Shown: positions 16,366-25,315, counted from the first letter of the stretch. The stretch: 40,675 nt of DNA from Acrocarpospora phusangensis (GCF_016862995.1 NZ_BOOA01000069.1:1-40675), one strand, 5' to 3'. Notes: generated by a model not told the origin, from the letters alone. Made by a program: numbers and translations.

Positions 16366-17652
16366 TCAGAAGGGTTTGAGGTAGCGGCGGATCCGGCGTT
16401 TGGTGCGGTAGCCGTACCTGAGGACGCGGGGCGGGATCTCGATGCGCAGGCGGGCGCGGCGGCGGGCGGCGGCGTGCTCGGGCCCGTCCAGCAGCGACCG
16501 GGCCGGGACGAGCCCGCCCTCGCGGGCGGCCAGCACGAGCGCGGACAGGCGCTGCGCCCAGTCGCTGGCCGCGGCGTCGTGGAAGTAGTTGGCCTGGCAC
16601 CACTCGGGACTGGGCGTGCGGAAGTCGGCCTTGGCCAGGTCGTCCAGGGTGCCGAGGGTGCCGCTGCCCTCGAAGACCAGGTTGATCATCTCGGCGCTGA
16701 CCCCGAAGTCGGACAGGATCAGCAGCGGCACGCCCTGGGCGATGGCCTCCAGGGCGGCGGTGGAGCTGACCGTGACGAACCCGCCCGCGCGGGCCAGGTG
16801 CTCGTGCATCGGACCGGCCTCGAACCGCACCGCGGCGGCCCGGACCCGGCCGTCGGCGGCCATCGTGTTCCACAGCCGCTCGTAGTGGTGGCGCTCGTTG
16901 TGCGTCTGCCGCTCGTCGTCGCGGGCCCGCAGCTTGACCACGATGTCCAGATCGGGACGCGCGTCGGCCAGCGCCTGCAACGCCAGCAGGATGCTCTCCC
17001 GCTCCTCCCGCCTGGCCGGCACCTTGGCCTGCGTCGCGAAGATCACCCGATCCCCGCTCCCCCGGCTCCCCAGATCCAGGTACGGCAGGCGCGCCAGCGC
17101 GATCTCGCCGCCCCCGCCGAGCCGGTCCCCCAGCTCCCGGAACTCGCCCACCTCACGGCCGCTGTGCAGGATGAACAGGTCGCAGCCGCTCCGGAAGAGC
17201 CAGGCCTTCTCGGTCGCCGGCACCGAGATGCCCGGCAGCCCGGTCGCGATCACCGGGCGCGGCCGCAGCCCGGCCAGCACCTCGGCGGCCAGCGCGTCCA
17301 CGACCGGCCCCGTGCAGGCCAGCAGCACCACGTCCGGGCGGAACCGCTCGGCCGCCCGGCGCAGGCCGCGGGCCCCGAGCACCTCCGTGGACGGCCCCTC
17401 CTCCGGCGCGCCGCCGAAGCGGGTGCCGCTCACGGCCGCCGCGATCTGCCCCGGCGACGGGGTGATCGGGGTGCGCACGACCGCCAGCTCCGTGGTCCAG
17501 TTCGCGGGCGCGGCGTCGAGCAGGCCGGCCGCCCACTTCAGGTACGAGTCGGAGTCGGCGACGGCCAGCACGCGCAGCGGCGCGGGGACGAGCAGGCGGT
17601 CCGGGGTGACGCGGGTCTGTGTGATGGAGGTCGGGGGGGTGACGCGGGTCAA
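16366..17652 (-). CDS. Putative glycosyltransferase of the nonulosonate locus (DUF6716-like)
   Basis: About 428 aa, no signal peptide. The protein starts a Rossmann-like fold at LRVLAVADSDSYLKWAAGLLD and carries VIATGLPGISVPATEKAWLFRSGCDLFILHS, DIVVKLRARDDERQTH and FVTVSSTAALEAIAQGVPLLILSDFG. The last is a GT-B donor-site-like segment with a Ser/Ser/Thr cluster, as in polysialyltransferase-like enzymes. I relate it to the DUF6716 family seen beside sialic acid genes in actinobacteria; that link is from memory and moderate. TTG 17652 overlaps the upstream stop as TTGA, so the two genes are coupled. The tail (RYGYRTKRRIRRYLKPF) is strongly basic, as in the 11714 gene product. Confidence 0.65.
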   Translation of the reverse strand: MTRVTPPTSITQTRVTPDRLLVPAPLRVLAVADSDSYLKWAAGLLDAAPANWTTELAVVRTPITPSPGQIAAAVSGTRFGGAPEEGPSTEVLGARGLRRAAERFRPDVVLLACTGPVVDALAAEVLAGLRPRPVIATGLPGISVPATEKAWLFRSGCDLFILHSGREVGEFRELGDRLGGGGEIALARLPYLDLGSRGSGDRVIFATQAKVPARREERESILLALQALADARPDLDIVVKLRARDDERQTHNERHHYERLWNTMAADGRVRAAAVRFEAGPMHEHLARAGGFVTVSSTAALEAIAQGVPLLILSDFGVSAEMINLVFEGSGTLGTLDDLAKADFRTPSPEWCQANYFHDAAASDWAQRLSALVLAAREGGLVPARSLLDGPEHAAARRRARLRIEIPPRVLRYGYRTKRRIRRYLKPF

Positions 17653-18620
17653 GGAGCAACCCTTTCGTGGGCGAAGAGCTGGAGATGGGAACGGAGCGAG
17701 GGGCCCGCCGAGGCGGTCCACCAGTCGTCGGGCACCTCGACGGTCTCGATCGAGACCCCGCGGGCCCTGAGCAGGATGCGCAGCGAGGTGACCGCCGTGG
17801 ACGGCAGGCTCAGCACCCGCTGGCCTGGGCGCAGCCCGCGCAGCGTCATCTCCGCCGGCACGCCAGTCTCGTACACGGTGACCCCGGCGATGCCGCGCAC
17901 CCGCTCCAGGTCGCGCGGGTCCTCCCGGCGGTGCGGGTAGTACGCGACCGGCTCGTCGATGGCGGCCAGCCACTTCACGTACGCGTCCCGGTGGATCAGG
18001 CCGTTGCGGACCAGCGAGGTGCCGAGCACGACCGTGCGCTCGTCGGGGGGCACGTCGCCGGGCTGCGAGCGGAGCCAGCCGAAGTCGTGGCGCACCAGCT
18101 CGGCGCCGCGCTCGCGTACGGCCTCGGCCAGCGCGTCGGGGACGGGCAGCGCGGTGAACACCGTGAGCCGGCCGCCGCGCAGGCGCAAGCCGGCGGCGGC
18201 GCCCAGGACGCGGCGGGCCAGGCCGGGTTCGGCGCGGGCGCGCAGCAGCGGGCGGCGGGCGACCAGCAGTTCGAGCAGCCGGATGGTGGCCAGGCCGTCG
18301 TCCACCAGCACGACCCGGCGCGGCGGGGAGGTGAGCAGGCTGAGCTGCACCCGGCCGGAGAACGCGTCACCGAACACCCAGGTCCGGCCCGGCTTGGGCA
18401 TGCGCGCCGCGGGTTCGGCCAGGTCGAGGCCGGGCGGGAGGTCGAGCCGGGTCATCTCGGCTCGGGTGAGCCTGAGCGCGGGCAGGCCGGAGCGCGGCAC
18501 GACCCTGGTGGCCGGGCCGAGCAGGCCGGCATGCTGTGCTTCGATCACGCACAGCAGCTGCAGCGGGGATTCCACCCACGCGACGGCGAGGCCGTCTTCA
18601 CTCTCCGAGGACCCTTTCAC
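17649..18620 (-). CDS. Polysialyltransferase/sialyltransferase-like protein
   Basis: 323 aa. It opens with AWVESPLQLLCVIEAQHAG, the start seen in many bacterial sialyltransferase-like proteins. It then shows a D/E-D/E-G motif (VLVDDGLATI), an HP-like motif (YYPHRRED) and a Ser/Thr pair (LPSTAVTSLRIL), together matching the polysialyltransferase-like fold. It is probably cytoplasmic and uses a CMP-activated sugar. The GTG start at 18620 has GGTGAG upstream. It is coupled to the DUF6716-like gene and lies on the opposite strand from the 8694-12946 operon, so the glycosyltransferases of this locus sit in two operons separated by secreted enzymes. Confidence 0.72.
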   Translation of the reverse strand: MKGSSESEDGLAVAWVESPLQLLCVIEAQHAGLLGPATRVVPRSGLPALRLTRAEMTRLDLPPGLDLAEPAARMPKPGRTWVFGDAFSGRVQLSLLTSPPRRVVLVDDGLATIRLLELLVARRPLLRARAEPGLARRVLGAAAGLRLRGGRLTVFTALPVPDALAEAVRERGAELVRHDFGWLRSQPGDVPPDERTVVLGTSLVRNGLIHRDAYVKWLAAIDEPVAYYPHRREDPRDLERVRGIAGVTVYETGVPAEMTLRGLRPGQRVLSLPSTAVTSLRILLRARGVSIETVEVPDDWWTASAGPSLRSHLQLFAHERVAP

Positions 18621-18774
18621 GACGGGCTCACCGTAGCCGCCGGATGCGACGTCACAGGGAACACCCGGTTAACAGCCGCCCACGGGGACAACTCATCCGA
18701 AATCCTCCGCGATCTCCCCTCACCCCGGTCGTTGGGACGTTTCCGCAGGTCGTCGCGGGGTGATGATCTAGTCC

Positions 18775-20211
18775 ATGGGTAAATGGACGGTCTGGCCGGT
18801 GGTTGTCGCATTGCTGGCGTCGGCGCTCTCCGCGCCGGCCGAGGGTTCCCAGAGGCGGGCCGATCCGGCCAAGCCGAACATCATCTTCATCCTCACCGAC
18901 GACCTCGACACCAGCGATCTCACGAAATTTCCGAACATCTCATCGCTGCTGATGGGGCAGGGCACCACCTTCTCGCGGTTCTTCGTGGCCAACCCGTGGT
19001 GCTGCCCGTCCCGCTCGTCGATCCTCCGCTCCCAGTACGTGCACAGCCACGGCATCGTCTCCAACCGCGCGCCCAGCGGCGGCTTCCCCCGGTTTCATCC
19101 CATGGAGAGCTCCACCCTCGGGACCTGGATGCGGAAGGCCGGCTACCGCACCGCGCTGATGGGCAAATACCTCAACCAGTACCCGTCCGGCGTCTCCCCC
19201 ACCTACATCCCGCCCGGCTGGGACGAGTGGGCGGTCCCGGTCACCCACCTCTACCAGGAGTACGGCTACCGCCTCAACGACAACGGCAAGCTCGTCGACC
19301 ACGGCGACGCCCCGGAGGACTACCTCACCGACGTGCTGGCCCGCAAGGCCGTCGACTTCGCCGCGAAGGACGACCCGTTCTTCCTCTACCTCTCCCCGGT
19401 GGCCCCGCACCGCCCGGCCAACTTCGCCCCCCGGCACGCCAAGGCGTTCCCCGGCGCGAAGGCCCCGCGCACGCCCTCCTTCAACCAGCTGGACGTCTCC
19501 GCCGAACCCGCCTGGCTGCGTGAGCGCAGGCCGCTCTCGGCCGGCGCGATCGCCTCCATCGACCGGCAGTACCGGGACCGGATGCGCGCCATGCTCGGCG
19601 TCGACGACCTCGTCGGCACCCTCATCGCGGAGCTGGCCAGGAGCGGCAAGCTGGCCAACACGTACCTGTTCTTCACCTCCGACAACGGCTTCCACCTGGG
19701 GCAGCACCGGCTGCGGCCCGGCAAGACCACGCCGTTCGAGGAGGACATCCGGGTGCCGATGATCGTGCGCGGGCCGGGTGTGCAGGCCGGCCGCGTCACC
19801 GACGCCATGGGCGCCAGCGTCGACTTCGCGCCCACCTTCACCGAGCTGGCCGGCACCGGGCATCCGGACTTCTGCGAGGGCAGGTCGCTCGTGCCGATCC
19901 TGCACAACCGGCCCACCGCCTGGCGGGACGCGGTCCTGGTGGAGTTCGTGCTGCCGGACTACGCGGGGTCCTCGCCGCCGACGTACAAGGCGCTGCGCAC
20001 GGCGCGGCACACCTATGTGGAGTACGAGACGGGTGAGAGCCAGCTCTACGATCTCGCGACCGATCCGTACCAGCTCCGCAATCTCGCCGCCGAGGCCGAT
20101 CCCGCGCTGATCTTCCAGCTGTCCAGCCGGCTGGCCGCGCTCCACCGCTGCCAGGGGGCGAGCTGCCGGGAGGCCGACAGGGCCGCTCCGGGGGTCTACC
20201 AGCACAGGTAA
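18775..20211 (+). CDS. Secreted sulfatase
   Basis: 478 aa. The signal peptide is KWTVWPVVVALLASALSAPAEG. The alkaline-phosphatase-like sulfatase domain follows: metal-binding Asp pair in NIIFILTDDLDTSD, the formylglycine site CCPSR (first Cys near residue 76, matching CxPxR), MGKYLNQY, and SDNGFHLGQHRLRPGKTTPFEEDIRVP. The Cys-type site needs a formylglycine-generating enzyme, which is not in the window. It probably releases sulfate from sulfated carbohydrates or aryl esters outside the cell; the ssu sulfur-scavenging operon elsewhere in the window is a loose thematic link only. The start ATG 18775 has only GGGGTGAT upstream. It is divergent from the polysialyltransferase-like gene across 154 bp. 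Confidence 0.9.
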   Translation: MGKWTVWPVVVALLASALSAPAEGSQRRADPAKPNIIFILTDDLDTSDLTKFPNISSLLMGQGTTFSRFFVANPWCCPSRSSILRSQYVHSHGIVSNRAPSGGFPRFHPMESSTLGTWMRKAGYRTALMGKYLNQYPSGVSPTYIPPGWDEWAVPVTHLYQEYGYRLNDNGKLVDHGDAPEDYLTDVLARKAVDFAAKDDPFFLYLSPVAPHRPANFAPRHAKAFPGAKAPRTPSFNQLDVSAEPAWLRERRPLSAGAIASIDRQYRDRMRAMLGVDDLVGTLIAELARSGKLANTYLFFTSDNGFHLGQHRLRPGKTTPFEEDIRVPMIVRGPGVQAGRVTDAMGASVDFAPTFTELAGTGHPDFCEGRSLVPILHNRPTAWRDAVLVEFVLPDYAGSSPPTYKALRTARHTYVEYETGESQLYDLATDPYQLRNLAAEADPALIFQLSSRLAALHRCQGASCREADRAAPGVYQHR

Positions 20212-20255
20212 CCGGAGCTGCGCTTGTCACAGGGAGTAGCGGCCTGGAACGCGCA

Positions 20256-20269
20256 CGGGAGCGCTCCCA
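20256..20269. promoter_or_regulatory. CebR/CelR box, one mismatch
   Basis: CGGGAGCGCTCCCA differs from the 14-bp consensus TGGGAGCGCTCCCA only at its first base. It is 130 bp upstream, centre to centre, of the perfect box at 20386, so DNA looping between the two is possible. Confidence 0.75.
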
Positions 20270-20286
20270 AATGCCCCTCTGGGTGA

Positions 20287-20366
20287 AATGTCACGATATG
20301 CCGGAATCTAGCTGTGCAACCTGTCCAGGAGTAACAGTTAGGTTTCGGCATATTGACGCTGACATT
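20287..20366. repeat. Two-part inverted repeat between the CebR boxes
   Basis: AATGTCA (20287-20293) and ATATGCCG (20296-20303) are mirrored by CGGCATAT (20346-20353) and TGACATT (20360-20366). The arms match exactly, but the spacers between the two blocks differ (2 and 6 nt). The repeat ends just before the -10-like TATAGT at 20370. It may bind a second regulator or form an RNA structure if transcribed. Confidence 0.45.
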
Positions 20367-20369
20367 GCG

Positions 20370-20399
20370 TATAGTGGACTCTTCGTGGGAGCGCTCCCA
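20370..20399 (+). promoter_or_regulatory. cebE promoter -10 and perfect CebR/CelR box
   Basis: TATAGT (20370-20375) is a good -10 element, although no clear -35 stands 16-18 bp upstream. The perfect palindrome TGGGAGCGCTCCCA (20386-20399) begins 10 bp later and would cover the transcription start. This is the operator sequence described for Thermobifida CelR and Streptomyces CebR, released by cello-oligosaccharides. Confidence 0.85.
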
Positions 20400-20489
20400 A
20401 CGCAGACTCAACGCAGGGCCACGTTGTCGGGGACGGGCCCGGGAGGCGCCCCCAAACGAGATTCGGGAACCACCTGAGAGGGGTCCGGA

Positions 20490-21833
20490 ATGATGAAGAA
20501 CACGCGCCGCGGCAGGCTGCTCGCGGCCGTCGCGGTTGGCGCTCTAGCCTTGTCGGCCGCCGCCTGCGGTTCGGACGACCCCGCGCCGTCCGGCGCGGCC
20601 AGCGGCTCCGCCTCTGCCCCGGCGGAGAAGGTCGAGATCACCCTGCAGACCTTCGGCGGCGGCGAGAACTTCGCCTACGACGAGGCGGTCAAGGCCTGGA
20701 ACGCCAGCCACCCCAACGTCCAGGTCAAGTACGTGAACCTGACCGACCGGTTCGAGGACACGTACCTGCCCCAGGTGCTCCAGTGGCTGGAGGCTGGCAG
20801 TGGCGCCGGCGACATCATCGGCATGGACGAGGGCGCCATGGGCCTCATGTCCGCCCGCCCGCAGTACTTCGCCGACCTGTCGCAGTACGGCCTGGACAGC
20901 CGCAAGGCCGACTTCCCCGAGTACAAGTGGAACACCGGCATCAACAAGGACGGCAAGCTCTACGCGCTCGGCACCGACATCGGCGGCATGGCCATGTGCT
21001 ACCGCACCGACCTGTTCAAGCAGGCCGGCCTGCCCACCAACCGCGACGAGGTCTCGGCGCTCTGGCCGGACTGGAACGCCTACCTCGAGACCGGCAAGAA
21101 GTTCAAGGCCGCGATGCCCAAGGTCGGCTTCGTGGACGGCGCCAACACCGTCTACAACTCCGTCCTCGCGCAGGAGGCCGGCAAGAACGGCGGCCAGGTC
21201 TACTTCGACACCAACCAGACGCTCATCGTCGACAAGAACCCCGGTGTCAAGGCCGCCTTCGACTACGTGCAGCAGCTCAGCACGGCGGGCCTGACCGCCA
21301 AGCTGCGCTCCTGGACGGAGGAGTGGAACACCGGCCTGCAGAAGGGCAGCTTCGCCACGATGGGCTGCCCGAGCTGGATGCTCGGCGTCATCTCCGGCAC
21401 CTCCGGCGAGGGCAACGCCAACAACTGGGACGTCGCGGCGGTGCCCGGCGGCAGCGGCAACTGGGGCGGCTCCTGGCTGATGGTGCCGTCGCAGAGCAAG
21501 CACCCGAAGGAGGCCGCCGAGGTCCTCAACTACCTCACCGGCAAGGACGGGCACGTCGCCGCCTTCAAGGAGGGCGGCAACTTCCCGAGCAGCCTCCCCG
21601 CGCAGCAGGACCCGGCCGTCGCGGACGCCAAGAACCCGTACTTCAACGACGCGCCGAGCGGGCCGATCTTCTCCGCCTCGGTCGCCAAGCTGTCGCCGGT
21701 GTTCTTCGGTGAGAAGCACGCCCAGGTGAAGGCCGCCGTGGAGGAGGTCCTCGTGGGCGCCGACCAGGGTTCGGTCAAGTGGGCCGACGCCTGGACCCGG
21801 TTCGTGGAGGAGGGCGTCAAGGCCTCGGGCTGA
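20490..21833 (+). CDS. cebE: Cello-oligosaccharide ABC transporter substrate-binding lipoprotein
   Basis: 447 aa. Lipoprotein signal RLLAAVAVGALALSAAAC with Cys26 as anchor, then a Ser/Ala-rich linker and a family 1 solute-binding fold (VEITLQTFGGGENFAYDEAVKAWNASHP and GGSWLMVPSQSKHPKEAAEVLNYL). It captures cellobiose and longer cellodextrins at the cell surface. Order and operator support CebE: it is followed by two CUT1-type permeases, a GH1 beta-glucosidase and a LacI regulator, and preceded by CebR boxes. GAGAGGGG precedes ATG 20490; ATG 20493 is also possible. No ATPase gene is present, which fits the known use of a shared MsiK-type ATPase encoded elsewhere. Confidence 0.9.
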   Translation: MMKNTRRGRLLAAVAVGALALSAAACGSDDPAPSGAASGSASAPAEKVEITLQTFGGGENFAYDEAVKAWNASHPNVQVKYVNLTDRFEDTYLPQVLQWLEAGSGAGDIIGMDEGAMGLMSARPQYFADLSQYGLDSRKADFPEYKWNTGINKDGKLYALGTDIGGMAMCYRTDLFKQAGLPTNRDEVSALWPDWNAYLETGKKFKAAMPKVGFVDGANTVYNSVLAQEAGKNGGQVYFDTNQTLIVDKNPGVKAAFDYVQQLSTAGLTAKLRSWTEEWNTGLQKGSFATMGCPSWMLGVISGTSGEGNANNWDVAAVPGGSGNWGGSWLMVPSQSKHPKEAAEVLNYLTGKDGHVAAFKEGGNFPSSLPAQQDPAVADAKNPYFNDAPSGPIFSASVAKLSPVFFGEKHAQVKAAVEEVLVGADQGSVKWADAWTRFVEEGVKASG

Positions 21834-21900
21834 CCCCCGGGCCGCGAACGTCACCGGCCCCCCGCAGCCCGCGGGCGGGCCGGTCGCCTCGACTCAGAGC

Positions 21901-21930
21901 GGCCAGTGCAGGGCTTCGGCCCCCCTGGCC
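21901..21930 (+). ncRNA. Intercistronic stem-loop between cebE and cebF
   Basis: GGCCAG (21901-21906) pairs with CTGGCC (21925-21930), and an inner GGGC-TTCG-GCCC carries a stable UUCG tetraloop. It lies in the 122-bp gap after the binding-protein gene. Such hairpins commonly protect the upstream mRNA or cause partial termination, so the binding protein is made in excess over the permeases. Confidence 0.55.
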
Positions 21931-21955
21931 GCTCCTTCCACGAAAGGTTGCAGTG

Positions 21956-22930
21956 ATGAGCCTCGACGTCGACGCGGGCCATAGGACCCGCACGCTGCCG
22001 TCGAATCAACGGCGGCACGCCCGGCCGCCAGGACCCCGGCGGCTGTTGTCCTGGCTGGACCTGCGGGCAGCGCCCTACTTCTTCGTCTCGCCGTACTTCG
22101 TGCTCTTCGCGATCTTCGGCGTCTTCCCGCTGATCTTCACCCTCTGGGTGTCCCTGCACGACTGGCAGCTCGCGGGCGACAAGACCTTCATCGGCATGGA
22201 GAACTACACCGAGCTCCTCGCCGACGACAAGTTCTGGAACTCGGTCGTCAACACGGTCGCCATCTTCGTGATCGCCACGGTGCCGCAGCTGCTCCTGGCC
22301 CTGCTGCTGGCGAACGCGCTGAACAAGCGGCTGCGCGGCCGGCTGATCCTGCGGCTCAGCGTGCTCGCGCCGCTGGTCACCTCGGTGGTCGCGGTGGCCG
22401 TCGTCTTCACCCAGCTGTACGGACGCGACTACGGCATGGTCAACTGGCTGCTGAGCCTGGTCGGCGTGGAGCCCATCCACTGGCAGAACGCGAGCTGGTC
22501 GTCCTGGATCGCGATCGCCACGATGGTGGACTGGCGCTGGACCGGCTACAACGCGATCATCTACCTGGCCGCCATGCAGACCATTCCGAAAGACCTGTAC
22601 GAGGCCGCGGCCATCGACGGCGCCAGCCCCCGCAAGCAGTTCTGGGGCATCACCGTCCCGCTGCTCAAGCCCACCATCATATTCACCGTCATCGTCTCCA
22701 CGATCGGCGGTTTCACGCTGTTCGCCGAGCCGGTGATGTTCGGTTCCGGCCTCATGACCGGCGGCACCACGGGCCAGTTCCAGACGGTGGCCATGTTCAT
22801 CGTCAAGGAGGGCTTCCGCGACTTCCAGTACGGCTACGCCGCCGCGGCGGCCTGGATCCTCTTCCTGCTGATCCTGATCTCCGCATTGATCAACTTCGCG
22901 CTCGTACGCGGACTCGGGAGATCACGATGA
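21956..22930 (+). CDS. cebF: Cello-oligosaccharide ABC transporter permease
   Basis: About 324 aa, MalF-type permease with about six transmembrane helices starting at APYFFVSPYFVLFAIFGVFPLIFTLWVSL. The EAA loop reads EAAAIDGASPRKQFWGITVPLLKPTIIF. ATG 21956 has GAAAGG at 8 nt; GTG 21953 is an in-frame alternative. The basic N-terminal 30 residues (TRTLPSNQRRHARPPGPRR) are cytoplasmic. It overlaps cebG by ATGA. Together they form the membrane channel for cellodextrins bound by CebE. Confidence 0.9.
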   Translation: MSLDVDAGHRTRTLPSNQRRHARPPGPRRLLSWLDLRAAPYFFVSPYFVLFAIFGVFPLIFTLWVSLHDWQLAGDKTFIGMENYTELLADDKFWNSVVNTVAIFVIATVPQLLLALLLANALNKRLRGRLILRLSVLAPLVTSVVAVAVVFTQLYGRDYGMVNWLLSLVGVEPIHWQNASWSSWIAIATMVDWRWTGYNAIIYLAAMQTIPKDLYEAAAIDGASPRKQFWGITVPLLKPTIIFTVIVSTIGGFTLFAEPVMFGSGLMTGGTTGQFQTVAMFIVKEGFRDFQYGYAAAAAWILFLLILISALINFALVRGLGRSR

Positions 22931-23811
22931 CCACACTCACGCAGACCCGCCCGCCCGCCTCCCGCGCGGGCGCCAACCGGCTCGACCCGTTCCGGGCCAC
23001 CCCGTTCACCAAGGCCATGCTGGCCCTGGCGATCTTCCTGTCGATCTTCCCGATCTACTGGATGATCATCATCGCGACCCGGAGCAACGAGGACGCGCAC
23101 AGCGTGCCGCCGCCGTTCCTGCCGGGCGGCAACCTGGGCGAGAACATCCAGGCGGTGTTCGACGCCGAGAACGCCCACTTCATGACGGGCATCATCAACT
23201 CGATCATCATCGCGTCCACGGTCACCGTGGGCATCGTGGTGATCTCGACGCTGGCCGGCTTCGCCTTCGCCTCGCTCAACTTCCGCGGCCGCAACCTGTT
23301 GCTGCTGTCGGTGGTGCTGACCATGATGGTCCCCCTGCAGCAGATGGGCATCGTCCCGCTGTACCAGATGATGGTCACCCTGGGCTGGACGAACACCCTC
23401 AAGGCGGTCATCCTCCCGTTCCTGGTGAACGGGTTCGGCGTCTTCCTGATGACGCAGTACACCCGGCAGGCCGTGCCCCGCGAACTCGTCGAGGCGGCCC
23501 GGGTGGACGGCGCCAACACCCTGCGGATCTGGTGGAACGTCGCGGTCCCCGCGGTCCGGCCCGGCATGGCGGTGCTCGCCATCCAGACCTTCATGCTCAT
23601 CTGGAACGAGTTCCTCTGGCCGTTGATCATCCTGACGCCGGACAACCCGACCGTCCAGGTGGCGCTCCGGGCCCTCAACGACCGATACTCCACCAACTAC
23701 GTGCTCATCTTCGCGGGCACCACGATCTCCATCATCCCGCTCCTGCTGGTCTTCGTCCTCTTCGGCCGCCAGATCATCGGCGGACTCATGGAAGGCGCGG
23801 TCAAGGAGTGA
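22927..23811 (+). CDS. cebG: Cello-oligosaccharide ABC transporter permease
   Basis: 294 aa, MalG-type partner permease. Six hydrophobic segments are visible, from MLALAIFLSIFPIYWMIIIATRS to ISIIPLLLVFVLFGRQIIGGLMEGAVKE, whose GA(V)KE end is typical of the family. The EAA loop is ELVEAARVDGANTLRIWWNVAVPAVRPGMAVLAI. It is translationally coupled to cebF (ATGA), and the GH1 gene starts 64 bp downstream. Confidence 0.9.
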   Translation: MTTLTQTRPPASRAGANRLDPFRATPFTKAMLALAIFLSIFPIYWMIIIATRSNEDAHSVPPPFLPGGNLGENIQAVFDAENAHFMTGIINSIIIASTVTVGIVVISTLAGFAFASLNFRGRNLLLLSVVLTMMVPLQQMGIVPLYQMMVTLGWTNTLKAVILPFLVNGFGVFLMTQYTRQAVPRELVEAARVDGANTLRIWWNVAVPAVRPGMAVLAIQTFMLIWNEFLWPLIILTPDNPTVQVALRALNDRYSTNYVLIFAGTTISIIPLLLVFVLFGRQIIGGLMEGAVKE

Positions 23812-23875
23812 GCCCGCGATCGGAAACCATTCACCTATCAAGCGCCTCGGTCACACGGCCGGCGAAGGAGGACTC

Positions 23876-25315
23876 GTGACCACCCACAAGCCAGACACCC
23901 AGCTCGAAACGCCAGGTCTGGTGTTTCCCACCGGTTTCGTCTGGGGTGCGGCCACCTCCGCGTACCAGATCGAGGGTGCGCTCGACGTCGACGGGCGCGG
24001 CCGGTCGATCTGGGACACCTTCTGCGCCACGCCCGGCCGTGTGGTCAACGGCGAGGACGCCCGGGTCGCGATCGACCACTACAACCGCTACCGGGACGAC
24101 GTGCGCCTGATGGCCGACCTCGGCCTGTCCGCGTACCGGTTCTCGGTGTCCTGGTCCAGGATCCAGCCGCTGGGCAGCGGCGCGATCAACAACAAGGGCC
24201 TGGACTTCTACAAGAACCTGGTGGACGAGCTCCTCAGCTACGGGATCGACCCGTGGCTGACGCTCTACCACTGGGACCTTCCGCAGGCGCTGGAAGACGC
24301 GGGCGGCTGGCCGTCACGCGACACGTCGAAGCGCTTCGCGGACTTCGCGGCGGCGGTGCACGGCGCCCTCGGCGACCGGGTCAAGAACTGGAGCACCGTC
24401 AACGAGCCGTGGTGCGCGGCGCTTCTGGGGTACGCCTCTGGGGAGCACGCACCGGGACGGCGTGAGCCCGCCAAGGCGATCCACGCCGCGCACCACCTCA
24501 ACCTGGCGCACGGCCTGGCCGTGGAGGCGATGCGCGCCCAGCACGCCGACTCCAGGATCGCCGGTTCCGTCAACCTCTACGCGGTGACCCCGGCCACCGA
24601 GAGCGAGGCGGACCAGGACGCGGCCCGGCGCGTCGACGGCCTGCAGAACCGCTTCTTCCTGGACGCGCTCATGTACGGCCGCTACCCGGAGGACGTGCTG
24701 GCCGACCTGAGCCACCTGACCACCCCGGACGAGTTCATCCAGGACGGCGACCTGGCGGCGATCGCGGCGCCGCTGGACATGCTGATGATCAACTACTACA
24801 GCCGGTTCACCGTGTCCGGCGCGCCCGGCGGGGCCCAGTCGGCCGCCGCCGCGCCCACGGACTCGGGCTCGCCGTGGGTCGGCAGCGAGCACGTCGGTTT
24901 CGTCAACGGGGGCCGCCCGGTGACGTCCATGGGATGGGAGGTGGACGGTACCGGCCTGTACGAGGTGCTCACCCGGCTGGCGCGCGAGTACCCGTCCATC
25001 CCGCTGTACATTTCAGAGAACGGCGCCGCCTACGACGACGTCCTCACCGAGGACGGCACCGTCCACGACGCGGAGCGGCGCGACTTCATCGATACCCACC
25101 TGCGTGTTTGTCACCAGGCCATCGAGGGTGGAGTGCCCCTGCAGGGCTACTTCGCCTGGTCCCTCATGGACAACTTCGAGTGGGCCTGGGGCTACGACAA
25201 GCGGTTCGGGCTGGTCTATGTGGACTATTCAACGCAGACGAGGATCCTGAAAGATAGCGCTCTCTGGTATGCCGAGACCATCCGGCACGGAGGCCTTCGG
25301 GGTCCGGCAGAATAG
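23876..25315 (+). CDS. bglC: Intracellular GH1 beta-glucosidase
   Basis: 479 aa, no signal peptide, so it acts on imported cellobiose. It shows FVWGAATSAYQIEGALDVDGRG, acid/base Glu177 in STVNEPWCAALLG, HAPGR, and nucleophile Glu381 in YISENGAAY, plus the glycone-site FEWAWGYDKRFGLVYVDY. All key GH1 residues are present and the length is normal. GTG 23876 is preceded by GAAGGAGGA. Its place after cebEFG and before cebR matches cellobiose operons in Thermobifida and Streptomyces; hydrolysis removes the inducer and yields glucose. Confidence 0.93.
   Translation: MTTHKPDTQLETPGLVFPTGFVWGAATSAYQIEGALDVDGRGRSIWDTFCATPGRVVNGEDARVAIDHYNRYRDDVRLMADLGLSAYRFSVSWSRIQPLGSGAINNKGLDFYKNLVDELLSYGIDPWLTLYHWDLPQALEDAGGWPSRDTSKRFADFAAAVHGALGDRVKNWSTVNEPWCAALLGYASGEHAPGRREPAKAIHAAHHLNLAHGLAVEAMRAQHADSRIAGSVNLYAVTPATESEADQDAARRVDGLQNRFFLDALMYGRYPEDVLADLSHLTTPDEFIQDGDLAAIAAPLDMLMINYYSRFTVSGAPGGAQSAAAAPTDSGSPWVGSEHVGFVNGGRPVTSMGWEVDGTGLYEVLTRLAREYPSIPLYISENGAAYDDVLTEDGTVHDAERRDFIDTHLRVCHQAIEGGVPLQGYFAWSLMDNFEWAWGYDKRFGLVYVDYSTQTRILKDSALWYAETIRHGGLRGPAE

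Noticed and set aside
16366-17973. Longer version of the DUF6716-like protein starting at 17973
   Set aside because: The extra N-terminal residues are antisense-like Arg/Pro/Gly sequence overlapping the upstream gene; TTG 17652 with a TTGA overlap is the better start.
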